DNA of 6,955 nucleotides from an uncultured Prevotellaceae bacterium (GCA_937892085.1 CALAVD010000335.1:1-6955), one strand, 5' to 3'. Counted from the first letter of the stretch, positions 1 to 6,679 are shown. Program-made: numbers and translations. Notes: a model not told the origin generated them from the sequence alone.

Positions 1-19
1 TGAATATTTGAATCAGCAC

Positions 20-42
20 AAAATGCCACTTTTTAAAGTGCA
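20..42 (-). terminator. Possible intrinsic terminator after the alpha/beta hydrolase gene
   Basis: On the minus strand TGCACTTT pairs with AAAGTGGCA across a two-base loop (arms 35-42 and 24-32 in plus coordinates), giving eight pairs with one bulged G. Four Ts follow at 23-20. It lies 43 bp past the hydrolase stop and no other candidate is seen in 1-84. The stem is short and AT-rich and the T run is brief, so it may be weak or chance. The rest of 1-84 is AT-rich with no gene visible. Confidence 0.4.
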
Positions 43-84
43 CTCAGATATTATAGTTGTATAGAAAAACGAGATAAATATCAG

Positions 85-1056
85 CTAATTTATGAAGCGA
101 TTTACGAAAGATTTCACCCGCTGGGTGTACTGCTCGGGATGGTCGGTGTAGGCTCGGGCGTGCTCGGTGCCGTGGGCGACATATTTCTCTTTGTAGCCCT
201 GCTGCTTGGCATTGTAAAGACGGTCGAGCATGGCGAAAGGCACGAAGGTGTCGGCGTCGCCGTGGATAAAGAGCATGGGCACTGTCGATTTCTTCACTTG
301 CTCGAGTGGCGATGCCTCGCCGAAGGTCCACCCGTAACGCAACTTGCACAGGGCACTGGTGAGGTTCATGAGAGGGAACGACGGTAGCCCGAACTGGTTT
401 TTAAGCTCACCGCTGAACTCGTCCCACACGCTGGTGTAGCCGCAGTCTTCTACAAAACATTTCACGTAGGCAGGGCACTGCTCTCCGCTGATGCACATGG
501 TGGTGGCTGCCCCCATCGAGATGCCGTGGACCACCATCTGACACTGCGTGGAGTCACCCTTGAACATGTCGTTGGCGAGTTGCATCCACTGCAGCATGTC
601 GTGGCGGTCGAGCCATCCCATGTCGATGTGGTCGCCATCGCTCTCGCCATGACCGTAGAAGTGTGGCAGCAGCACGTTGAAACCCATCTCGTGGTTGTAG
701 ATATAGGCAATGTGCAACATCGACTCGGCGCGGTCGTTGTAGCCATGTAGCAGCACCGCCACACGGTTGGTGGCGCTGTCGCCGTCGATGTATAGTGCTG
801 AGAGTTTACCTCTGCCATCAACGACGATGCTCGTGTCGCACAAGGCTTGGCATTGCTCCAGCGAATCGACCCACACTTTGAGGCTCGCCGGCTCGCGCTT
901 ATAGAATCGCTCCATAGCCTCCTGGTGGCTGCGGCGCTGCGGCTCAAGGGCGAAGTGGAGCATGTAGAAGCTCGAAGCCACAAGCGCCATTATCGCCAGC
1001 AATGCCGTGACAGCAAGACACCAGAGTAATATCTTTTTTATTTTGCGATGCTTCAT
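85..1056 (-). CDS. Membrane-anchored alpha/beta hydrolase (serine hydrolase/esterase-like)
   Basis: This 323-residue protein has a basic N-terminus (KHRKIKK) followed by a hydrophobic segment at about residues 9-31. No clear signal peptidase site is seen, so it is probably an N-terminal anchor with the catalytic domain outside the inner membrane. The alpha/beta hydrolase fold is supported by the oxyanion-hole motif LLHGY (102-106), the nucleophile elbow GISMG with Ser180, Asp269 in HGDADTFVP, and His299 in TEHARAY. The triad is therefore complete and spaced as in the family. The overall pattern resembles the YqkD/lysophospholipase-like group, but the substrate (ester, acyl or peptide) cannot be read from sequence. 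The ATG at 1056 is chosen because it precedes the basic and hydrophobic segments. It lies 27 bp after the amidase stop with no promoter or terminator between, so cotranscription is likely. Eight cysteines between residues 69 and 237 are unusually many for an extracytoplasmic domain. Confidence 0.88.
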   Translation of the reverse strand: MKHRKIKKILLWCLAVTALLAIMALVASSFYMLHFALEPQRRSHQEAMERFYKREPASLKVWVDSLEQCQALCDTSIVVDGRGKLSALYIDGDSATNRVAVLLHGYNDRAESMLHIAYIYNHEMGFNVLLPHFYGHGESDGDHIDMGWLDRHDMLQWMQLANDMFKGDSTQCQMVVHGISMGAATTMCISGEQCPAYVKCFVEDCGYTSVWDEFSGELKNQFGLPSFPLMNLTSALCKLRYGWTFGEASPLEQVKKSTVPMLFIHGDADTFVPFAMLDRLYNAKQQGYKEKYVAHGTEHARAYTDHPEQYTQRVKSFVNRFIN

Positions 1057-1083
1057 GATGAGCCCGGATATTTTGCATTATTT

Positions 1084-2238
1084 TTATTGACTTATAGCAG
1101 CGGTGTTGCGGTGAAGGCGAGGCTTGCAGTAGGTGGTCTCGTCCTTCTTTACCACAACTTGTTCGGTAATGGTCTCATAGCCTGGCACTTCATAGATTAG
1201 CGTGTATTTGCCAGGCTTGAGGTAGAAGAACCCGAAGAAGCCGTTCCACTCGTTATCTACCTTGTAGTGGCGTATTCTCACATTTCGCGAGTCGAGCAGA
1301 TATACGATAGCACCGTTGAGTGGCATCCATTGGTCGTCGGTGTCTTCCTTGTAGTTGAAACGTGGGTTGATGGCTTTCTCGTCGGCACTCTTGATGGTGC
1401 CAGCTATGTAGCCGTGCTTCTCGGGCTTGCCGCCAAACCATGCGTTGATGCCGCGGAAGTGGCGTATGCCCTCCATGCGGCAGTAGTCGCGGTTCATCAG
1501 TCGCTGTCGCTCGGGCTGATAGCTGTGGAACGACCCTTCTACCAGGAAGCTCGGTACACTATGCTTGAGCACTGCAAGCCACCCTGTGTAGCCCAGCACA
1601 TTAGGCTCCCCTGGAGGTGTGCCACCCATCCATGAGAGGTCGCCAGCAATGTAACGGTCGGTCTCTTTCACCGTCCATACCGTCAAGGGATTGTCATACA
1701 CTAATGGAAATGCCACCTTGGCACGGTCGATGCTTCCCTTGGCATAGTCGTTGCCTGTCTCGCCACGATACATGTAGAGCAGGTAGTTCACCGTCTTGCC
1801 GTCGCCGCCGCCAGTGGCATTGCTGTGCAAGGCAATGAAATAGTCGGGTTTGATAGAATCCACTTGGCAGGCAATCTTTTGCAGGGTGATAAGCTGTTGC
1901 TCGCCGTTCTCGTCGGCCAGTGTCTCGAAGCGGTCGTTAACCGTGGCGTTCTTGTCGCCCTGTGCTACCCATCCGTTGCGAGTGCGTGACATTACCACCT
2001 TAGCCCCTGCTTCTTCCAGACGGTTGCGCAGCTCCAGCGCTTTCCATAGGCATGTTTTCGACTCAAAGAAGCTCATGGTGTCCATCGCTTCATAGTTGAC
2101 GGTGGCGTGTGGCCTGTCGTTGACCGTCCATCCCCCATGTCCTGGGTTCACATATATCACTTTGCCCTTCAATCCACGTGCGGCGGCAGGAGCGAGGGCG
2201 AGGCTCAATACCGCGAAGAGAAGTGTTATCTTTTTCAT
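1084..2238 (-). CDS. Secreted N-acetylmuramoyl-L-alanine amidase (Amidase_3 type) with C-terminal beta-sandwich-like domain
   Basis: This 384-residue exported protein has a signal peptide at about residues 1-20 (MKKITLLFAVLSLALAPAAA). The core, about 26-270, matches zinc amidases that cut the bond between N-acetylmuramic acid and L-alanine in peptidoglycan. The expected ligands are His34 in NPGHGG, Glu59 in FFESK and His138 in ALHSNA, with catalytic Glu234 in FLVEGSFHS. All four are present. The region between the first and second ligand pairs is longer than in minimal LytC/AmiC domains. Residues about 275-375 (starting HGYIAGTI and including LKPGKYTLIYEVPGY) look like a carboxypeptidase regulatory-like/transthyretin-like beta domain, probably for binding or spacing. 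The ATG at 2238 is preferred because a TTG at 2274, which would add 12 residues, would place non-signal sequence before the signal peptide and across the promoter box. It heads a probable two-gene operon with the hydrolase. Confidence 0.88.
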   Translation of the reverse strand: MKKITLLFAVLSLALAPAAARGLKGKVIYVNPGHGGWTVNDRPHATVNYEAMDTMSFFESKTCLWKALELRNRLEEAGAKVVMSRTRNGWVAQGDKNATVNDRFETLADENGEQQLITLQKIACQVDSIKPDYFIALHSNATGGGDGKTVNYLLYMYRGETGNDYAKGSIDRAKVAFPLVYDNPLTVWTVKETDRYIAGDLSWMGGTPPGEPNVLGYTGWLAVLKHSVPSFLVEGSFHSYQPERQRLMNRDYCRMEGIRHFRGINAWFGGKPEKHGYIAGTIKSADEKAINPRFNYKEDTDDQWMPLNGAIVYLLDSRNVRIRHYKVDNEWNGFFGFFYLKPGKYTLIYEVPGYETITEQVVVKKDETTYCKPRLHRNTAAISQ

Positions 2239-2243
2239 GATTG

Positions 2244-2251
2244 CAAATTTA
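2244..2251 (-). promoter_or_regulatory. Bacteroidetes-type -7 promoter box for the amidase-hydrolase unit
   Basis: The minus strand reads TAAATTTG here, an exact match to the Bacteroidetes -7 consensus TAnnTTTG, followed by C as is common. The -33 element is poor: CTTG at 2275-2272 with a 20 bp spacer is the best match to TTTG. The box ends only 5 nt before the ATG at 2238, so transcription would start at about 2238-2240 and leave almost no leader. Its position just after the M48 terminator supports a separate transcription unit. Confidence 0.55.
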
Positions 2252-2267
2252 CGCCTTTTTGTGGAAT

Positions 2268-2321
2268 AAACCAAGACAAAGAAGCAACCATCGCTTGGCT
2301 GCTTGCTTTGCGATGGTTGCT
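2268..2321 (-). terminator. Intrinsic terminator after the M48 protease gene
   Basis: A perfect 12 bp inverted repeat lies 17 bp past the M48 stop. The arms are 2283-2294 (AGCAACCATCGC on the plus strand) and 2310-2321 (its exact complement), separated by a 15 nt loop. On the minus strand the stem is followed by an interrupted T-rich run, TTCTTTGTCTTGGTTT. The stem and T-rich tail in the M48 direction fit a rho-independent terminator. In the plus direction no T run follows (AAGTGGATAG), so it is one-directional. Confidence 0.75.
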
Positions 2322-2337
2322 AAGTGGATAGAAACGC

Positions 2338-3144
2338 TTATAAGCTTATAGTTTTCTTGTAGTTGGCTTTTACCTGCGGCAACTGCTTCTGGAGGTTGGC
2401 GATGCGTGTAGCGTCGCTGGGGTGCGTGCTCATGAACTCGGCTTTAGTATTGGTGCTGTTAGCGCTCATCTTCTGCCAGAAGGTGAGAGCGCAGTCGGGG
2501 TTATAGCCTGCCATTGTCATCAGCACGAGGCCAATGTTGTCGGCCTCAGTCTCATGTTTGCGCGAGAATGGTAGCATAACACCATAGTTTGCACCCAATC
2601 CAAACACTTGAGCTGCAAGGTTTTGGGTCTGTTGGCTTGCATTTTGAGTGATAGCACCCAAGATTGCGCCGCCATACTCAAGAGCCTTTTGCTGACTTAG
2701 GCGCTCATTGCTATGCTTGGCAACGGCGTGAGCCACTTCGTGCCCGAGCACTACAGCGAGCTCGTCGTCGCTGGCGATGATTCCCATGATACCTTCATAG
2801 ACGACGATTTTGCCACCAGGCATACAGAATGCGTTGAGCTGGCTGTCTTTAACGAGGTTAAACTCCCAAGAGAAATTCTTCACTTGGTCGCTCATGCCAT
2901 GAGTGTTGAGGTAATACTCTGTTGCGGCGGCAATCTTGCTTCCCACGCGGGTCACTTGTTCGCTCTTCACTGTCTGTGTTGACTTAGGAGCGTTACTGAT
3001 GTACTCCTTATAGGAAGCGAGGCTCGATGCCAGCACTTCGCTGTCAGATACCAGATTCAATTGATTGCGTCCCGAGATGGGCACTTTGTTGCATCCGCTC
3101 AGTAGCAGTGCAACCATTGCTGTGAGTAATAAAATCTTTTTCAT
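2338..3144 (-). CDS. M48 family zinc metalloprotease, lipoprotein
   Basis: This 268-residue protein has a lipoprotein signal with lipobox LSGC and Cys18 as the lipidated residue. The residues after the cysteine (NKVPISG) lack the acidic surface-export signature of Bacteroides surface lipoproteins, so I infer it faces the periplasm. The catalytic motif is HEVAH (135-139), with the third zinc ligand probably Glu198 in RKHETEAD and Asp202 completing ExxxD. MPGGKIVVYEG (108-118) and MSTHPSDATRIANL near the C-terminus are also typical of soluble M48 proteases of the LoiP/YcaL/BepA type, which degrade misfolded outer-membrane or periplasmic proteins. No TPR domain follows, which fits LoiP/YcaL length better than BepA. 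The ATG at 3144 directly precedes the signal peptide. It lies 86 bp after the mrp stop with no clear promoter or terminator between, so readthrough from mrp is plausible, and it ends at a strong hairpin. Confidence 0.93.
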   Translation of the reverse strand: MKKILLLTAMVALLLSGCNKVPISGRNQLNLVSDSEVLASSLASYKEYISNAPKSTQTVKSEQVTRVGSKIAAATEYYLNTHGMSDQVKNFSWEFNLVKDSQLNAFCMPGGKIVVYEGIMGIIASDDELAVVLGHEVAHAVAKHSNERLSQQKALEYGGAILGAITQNASQQTQNLAAQVFGLGANYGVMLPFSRKHETEADNIGLVLMTMAGYNPDCALTFWQKMSANSTNTKAEFMSTHPSDATRIANLQKQLPQVKANYKKTISL

Positions 3145-3156
3145 AATAATAAAGTA

Positions 3157-3177
3157 TTTAGTTTTTAGTTCTTAGTT
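3157..3177. repeat. Three tandem heptamers upstream of the M48 gene
   Basis: The plus strand reads TTTAGTT, TTTAGTT, CTTAGTT without gaps; one base in 21 departs from perfect repetition. In the transcribed direction this is an AACTAA-rich tract that ends 12 nt before the M48 ATG, within its leader or promoter region. Function unknown; it may only be a low-complexity A-rich leader. Confidence 0.6.
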
Positions 3178-3202
3178 TGTGGATAAGCTAAAATCTATTG
3201 CC

Positions 3203-3228
3203 TTGTCAGCTTGTTCGCTCGTCAGCTT
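3203..3228 (+). repeat. Octamer array, left arm of inverted repeat around trmB-mrp
   Basis: After a TT, three contiguous octamers follow: GTCAGCTT (3205-3212), the variant GTTCGCTC (3213-3220) and GTCAGCTT (3221-3228). The whole 26 bp recurs in the opposite orientation at 5131-5156 with 24 of 26 bases identical. It lies 2 bp from the mrp stop codon, between mrp and the M48 gene. Function unknown. It could be a dispersed intergenic repeat, a recombination site or an RNA pairing element. Confidence 0.8.
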
Positions 3229-3230
3229 TA

Positions 3231-4337
3231 TCAATGCGTTATCACCCGCTTTGTAGGGGGTAGGGTGGCGTTGCGCTCGTCAACGGCTTCGCCCACGGCG
3301 GTAGCGAGTTTCATGAAAGCCACTCCCGAGACGGAGTTCTCGAGGATTACGGGCACACCGTCGTCGCCGCCCTTGCAGATTGTTGCCACGAGGGGAATTT
3401 GTCCTAACAGCTTCACGTTGAGTGCTTGGGCAAGGTTCTTGCCGCCGTCGCGCCCGAAGATGTAGTATTTCTCATCGGGATGCGCTGCGGGAGTGAACCA
3501 CGACATGTTCTCGACAATGCCAAGCACAGGCACGTTCACGTGTTCGCCCATGAACATCGACACTCCTTTGCGTGCGTCGGCGAGTGCCACCTCTTGAGGT
3601 GTGGTGACCACGATAGCGCCAGTGATAGCGAGCGTCTGAACCAGCGTCAGGTGGATGTCGCTGGTGCCAGGAGGCATATCGATGATGAAGTAGTCGAGTT
3701 CGCCCCAGTTAGCTTCGGTGATGAGCTGCTTGAGGGCGTTGCTTGCCATCGCTCCACGCCACAGCACGGCTTGGTCCTTGCTTACCACGAAACCTATTGA
3801 CAGCACTTTCACGCCATATTTCTCGGCAGGCACGATGAGTTTCTGTCCGTCAACTTCTTCCATGTAAAGCTGTTCGTCCTCAATGCCAAGCATTTTGGGA
3901 ATTGAGGGGCCAAAGATGTCGGCATCGAGCAAACCCACGCGGTAACCCTGCTGGGCGAGTGCCACGGCGAGGTTGCAAGCCACCGTTGACTTGCCAACAC
4001 CACCCTTGCCGCTCGACACGCCAATGATGTTCTTCACGCCCGGCAGTGGCTCGTTGGCTTTGGGCATTGCCTCGGGGTCGGGCGTTTTCACGGCAATGTT
4101 GCCCTTGATTTCCACTTCTGGGCTGATGTAGGTGTTGATAGCCACCTCGCTGGCTTTAACTATCGACTTGATGAAAGGGTCGGTCTTCTTAGGGAAGATG
4201 AGCGAGAAAGACACCCTGTTGCCGTCGATGCGTATGTCGTCCTCCACCATTCCCATAGTGACGATGTCTTTGCCCGTGCCTGGATAGCGCACCGTGCGCA
4301 GAGCGTCGAGTATTAGTGATGGATATAGTTCTGTCAT
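3231..4337 (-). CDS. mrp: Mrp/NBP35-family Fe-S carrier ATPase (ApbC-like)
   Basis: This 368-residue cytoplasmic protein should bind and pass Fe-S clusters to apoproteins. Residues about 1-85 form a MIP18/DUF59-like domain. The P-loop ATPase domain follows, with deviant Walker A GKGGVGKS (110-117), the Mrp signature DADIFGPSIPKMLG (138-151) and Walker B region IIDMPPGTSD (218-227). The usual Mrp CxxC after the NMS/W motif is absent: ENMSWF is followed by TPAAHPDEKYYIFG (282-295). The only cysteines are Cys121 and Cys321, so cluster binding through the canonical pair is not possible. I recall the same substitution in other Bacteroidales Mrp proteins, so it is probably lineage-specific rather than damage. 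The start is placed at 4337 because MTELYPSLILDALR begins the DUF59 domain, while the TTG extension to 4430 runs over the trmB end. The gap to trmB is 16 bp, indicating cotranscription. Confidence 0.93.
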   Translation of the reverse strand: MTELYPSLILDALRTVRYPGTGKDIVTMGMVEDDIRIDGNRVSFSLIFPKKTDPFIKSIVKASEVAINTYISPEVEIKGNIAVKTPDPEAMPKANEPLPGVKNIIGVSSGKGGVGKSTVACNLAVALAQQGYRVGLLDADIFGPSIPKMLGIEDEQLYMEEVDGQKLIVPAEKYGVKVLSIGFVVSKDQAVLWRGAMASNALKQLITEANWGELDYFIIDMPPGTSDIHLTLVQTLAITGAIVVTTPQEVALADARKGVSMFMGEHVNVPVLGIVENMSWFTPAAHPDEKYYIFGRDGGKNLAQALNVKLLGQIPLVATICKGGDDGVPVILENSVSGVAFMKLATAVGEAVDERNATLPPTKRVITH

Positions 4338-4353
4338 AATGGTGTTAATAGTA

Positions 4354-5124
4354 TTATTCTTGTTTATTTTCAAATATCTTGGGCATCTGTATCTCGCCGC
4401 GGCCGTAGCTGCGGTAGGTGTCGTGCTCAATCTCTATGTCGGGCTCTTGCAGCGTTCCCTCCTGCGGCAGGTGGAAGCTGATGTACTTGATAGTGAGCCC
4501 ACGTTGCAGCCATTGCTGCTCGTAGTGGGTCTTGATTTCGAGGATGTCGTCGGCAAGTCCGCTGGCATAGAGGTCGTTAGTGTCAACCTCAGTGTCGAGA
4601 TTGTTGAGCTTAGTGAGCTCATGTGTGTAGGTGTAGAGGAACGGGCTGTCGGTCTTGAGGTATATGAGTCCGTCGGGCACCAAAATCTTGCGGTAGTTGT
4701 TCAGGAATCGTGTGCCGGTGAGGCGCTTGTTGGCGTTTTTCATCTGCGGGTCGGGGAAGGTGATCCAAATCTCCGACACTTCACCTGGCTCAAAGAAGTG
4801 GTCGATAAACTCGATGCTGGTGCGCAGGAACGCCACATTCTTGATGCCTTCTTGCTCCACCACCTTAGCACCAGTCCACATTCTCGCTCCCTTGATGTCA
4901 ACGCCAATATAGTTCTTGCCGGGGAACTTCTTGCCAAGCCCCACGGCATACTCTCCCTTGCCGCATCCCAGCTCAAGCACTATGGGGTTGGTGTTATGGA
5001 AATAGTGCTCGTTCCACTTGCCACGCATGGTGAACGGTGCCTCCTTGAGCTTGGCAAAAGGGTACTGGAAGACGCACGCGAAGGTCTCCATATCGGCAAA
5101 TTTCTTGAGTTTGTTTTTTCCCAT
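4354..5124 (-). CDS. trmB: tRNA (guanine46-N7)-methyltransferase
   Basis: This 256-residue SAM-dependent enzyme methylates N7 of G46 in the tRNA variable loop. The SAM-binding motif is VLELGCGKGEY (49-59), followed by GVDIKGARMWTGA (74-86), which carries the acidic residue at the end of strand 2 (Asp76). The TrmB hallmark appears as WITFPDPQMKNANKRLT (120-136), equivalent to the FPDPW...K..H.KRR stretch of E. coli TrmB, with Q replacing W as I recall for Bacteroidetes members. DGLIYLKTDS is the next conserved strand. The ATG at 5124 (MGKNKLKKF) is preferred to a TTG at 5148, because that extension would translate the octamer repeat at 5131-5156. The gene lies 49 bp after the LRR gene stop and 16 bp before mrp. 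The pairing with mrp looks like a true operon. No promoter box is convincing in the 49 bp gap. Confidence 0.95.
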   Translation of the reverse strand: MGKNKLKKFADMETFACVFQYPFAKLKEAPFTMRGKWNEHYFHNTNPIVLELGCGKGEYAVGLGKKFPGKNYIGVDIKGARMWTGAKVVEQEGIKNVAFLRTSIEFIDHFFEPGEVSEIWITFPDPQMKNANKRLTGTRFLNNYRKILVPDGLIYLKTDSPFLYTYTHELTKLNNLDTEVDTNDLYASGLADDILEIKTHYEQQWLQRGLTIKYISFHLPQEGTLQEPDIEIEHDTYRSYGRGEIQMPKIFENKQE

Positions 5125-5130
5125 AGTTTT

Positions 5131-5156
5131 AAGCTGACGAGTAAACAAGCTGACAA
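5131..5156 (-). repeat. Octamer array, right arm of inverted repeat around trmB-mrp
   Basis: Read on the minus strand after a TT, the octamers are GTCAGCTT (5154-5147), GTTTACTC (5146-5139) and GTCAGCTT (5138-5131). The only differences from the copy at 3203-3228 are two adjacent bases in the middle octamer (TA for CG). It ends 6 bp before the trmB ATG, so if trmB is transcribed from upstream this sequence is in its leader. Bases just outside the 26 bp differ between the copies, so the repeat has sharp ends. Confidence 0.8.
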
Positions 5157-5173
5157 TGCAATGCTATAGAGCT

Positions 5174-6679
5174 TTACTTACGCACGAGTTTGAACGAGCG
5201 TTGAGCGCCACCTTCAAGAATCACGTTCACGATATAGAACTTGCCGATGAAGTTGATGGTGTTGAGCTGCGCTTGCTCGCTGGAGGGAGTGGCAGCGCTC
5301 AGCAGCACTCCGTTGGTGTCGTAAATCGAGACTCTGGAGATCACGGCACTGGCATTCACGATGAGCATAGTGCCCTCGAAATGAGCCTTCACCTGCAAGT
5401 CATTTGTGGCAAGGCTCTCATCAATGCTGGTGGGAGGAGAATCGGGACGGATGGCGAATTCTTTCCACTGCTCGGCAGCTTTGTAGTCATCGGCTACCGA
5501 TGGGTCGGTGTAGAGTGGGATTTTTGGCTGATCCACTCCCTCCCACACGTTGTCGCCAAGTTCGGGAACATCAATGGGGCGAGCGGTGACTTGCTCGAGG
5601 CTCGTCTGCCCTGCCATTGCCATAGTGCCCACATATTGCACGCTCTCGGGGAAAGTGAAGTCGCGAATCTGGTCCCAGTTGTAGAAAGCATAGTCGCCGA
5701 TGTGTGTCACGCCATCCTTTACGGGCTGTTCCACATCAACGGCGTTGTTGCCGGCGAGCAGATAGTTGCTCAGGTTGGTGATGCTCGAGGGCAGGTCAAT
5801 CTGCTCAAGGTCGAGATTGTAGTAGAACGCGCCATCACCGAGCGACTCTAACGATTGTGGCAGAGTGACCGAAGTGAGGGGTGTGTTGGCAAACGCCCAC
5901 ATGCCTATGGAGTTGAGTTCATTGCACTTATTGAGCGACATCTCCTCAACTCCCGAGCTGGCGAAAGCCGCCTCGGCAATAGTGGTGAGGTGAGATGTGG
6001 GGTTGAGTTTTATCGATTTTAAGGCGCCACAACCAGCAAACGCACCAGGGCCTATTGTTGTGACGTTGTCGCCAAGTGTCACACTCGCGAGTTTGGCGCA
6101 GTCTTGAAAAGCGTCTTTCCCCACGGTAAATGAGTCGTCGGGGGATATGGTAACCGTCTTGATCTCATTGCAGCGTGAGAAGGCACCTTCACCAAGAGTC
6201 TGCAAGCCAGATGGCAAACTGATGCTCTTGAGCATATTGCATGAGGTGAAGGCATAGGACTCTATCACTTCGAGAGAGCTTGGTAGCGAGAGAAATTCGA
6301 GTTGCTTGCATCCAGCAAAAGCCGCCTGTCCAATCTTGGTGATGTTCTTCGGCAACGTCACACTGCGCAGCTTCTTGTTCATCAGAGCTGTAGCGGGAAT
6401 GGCATTGCTATCGTAGGTGTCGATAGCGAGGAATACTGGCGACTTAGCGTTGCTATAAGCCACAATCTCAGCGTTACCCAAGTTTAGGAGTGTCAAGTCG
6501 TTGAGCTTGTCGGCAATAAACTTAAAGTCGCGGGCATCGATAGTGCCGGTGACAGTGAGTGAAGTGATTGATGTGTCGTCAACGAGTGTTGACAGGCTTC
6601 CTGCTGTGTTGTTGACCTGTAGCGCCCACATAGAGATGCATGCTACACAGCTAACTAATAGTGCGAAAAAACGTTTCAT
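5174..6679 (-). CDS. Secreted BspA-like leucine-rich repeat protein with T9SS-like C-terminal domain
   Basis: This 501-residue protein has a signal peptide (MKRFFALLVSCVACISMWA, about 1-19). Residues 26-75 contain AGSLSTLV and TSLTVTGTIDARDFKFI, a cap typical of BspA-type proteins. About 12 repeats of roughly 23 residues run from 104 to about 380, with pattern LxSVTLPxxLxxIGxxAFxxC (LRR_5/BspA class). The central copies keep it best (for example LKSISLPSGLQTLGEGAFSRC), while those after about residue 300 are worn. A linker with YTDPSVADDYKAAEQWKEF ends the solenoid, as is common in this family. The last about 85 residues (from SIDESLA, with VSIYDTNGVLL, GKFYIVNV and final KLVRK) resemble a type A T9SS sorting domain, suggesting export and surface attachment. 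Known relatives bind host proteins or other bacteria, but the ligand here is unknown. A good promoter lies just upstream, and it may be cotranscribed with trmB. Confidence 0.88.
   Translation of the reverse strand: MKRFFALLVSCVACISMWALQVNNTAGSLSTLVDDTSITSLTVTGTIDARDFKFIADKLNDLTLLNLGNAEIVAYSNAKSPVFLAIDTYDSNAIPATALMNKKLRSVTLPKNITKIGQAAFAGCKQLEFLSLPSSLEVIESYAFTSCNMLKSISLPSGLQTLGEGAFSRCNEIKTVTISPDDSFTVGKDAFQDCAKLASVTLGDNVTTIGPGAFAGCGALKSIKLNPTSHLTTIAEAAFASSGVEEMSLNKCNELNSIGMWAFANTPLTSVTLPQSLESLGDGAFYYNLDLEQIDLPSSITNLSNYLLAGNNAVDVEQPVKDGVTHIGDYAFYNWDQIRDFTFPESVQYVGTMAMAGQTSLEQVTARPIDVPELGDNVWEGVDQPKIPLYTDPSVADDYKAAEQWKEFAIRPDSPPTSIDESLATNDLQVKAHFEGTMLIVNASAVISRVSIYDTNGVLLSAATPSSEQAQLNTINFIGKFYIVNVILEGGAQRSFKLVRK

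Noticed and set aside
462..983. Second minus-strand frame of 173 codons inside the hydrolase gene
   Set aside because: Its Ser/Thr/Ala/Trp/Cys-rich composition is typical of a shifted frame. The overlapping frame carries the complete catalytic triad.
3190..3197. TAGATTTT on the minus strand as a promoter for the M48 gene
   Set aside because: It misses the final G of the -7 consensus and has no -33-like element 19-21 bp upstream, so it is not distinguishable from AT-rich background.
4338..4430. Mrp extended upstream to a TTG at 4430
   Set aside because: The extra 31 residues overlap the trmB 3' end and are low in protein-like character. The DUF59 domain begins at the ATG at 4337.
5159..5166. 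TAGCATTG on the minus strand as a promoter for trmB
   Set aside because: It has one mismatch in the core TTTG and no -33 element. Readthrough from the LRR gene is equally possible.
4294..5169. Long open frame on the plus strand (291 codons) opposite trmB and the mrp start
   Set aside because: It is wholly antisense to trmB, which has clear SAM and FPDP motifs. The translation has no domain and simply mirrors the codon bias of the minus-strand gene.
5156..5851. Plus-strand open frame (231 codons) opposite the 3' part of the LRR gene
   Set aside because: Antisense shadow of a well-supported repeat protein, with no recognisable domain, promoter or conserved motif.
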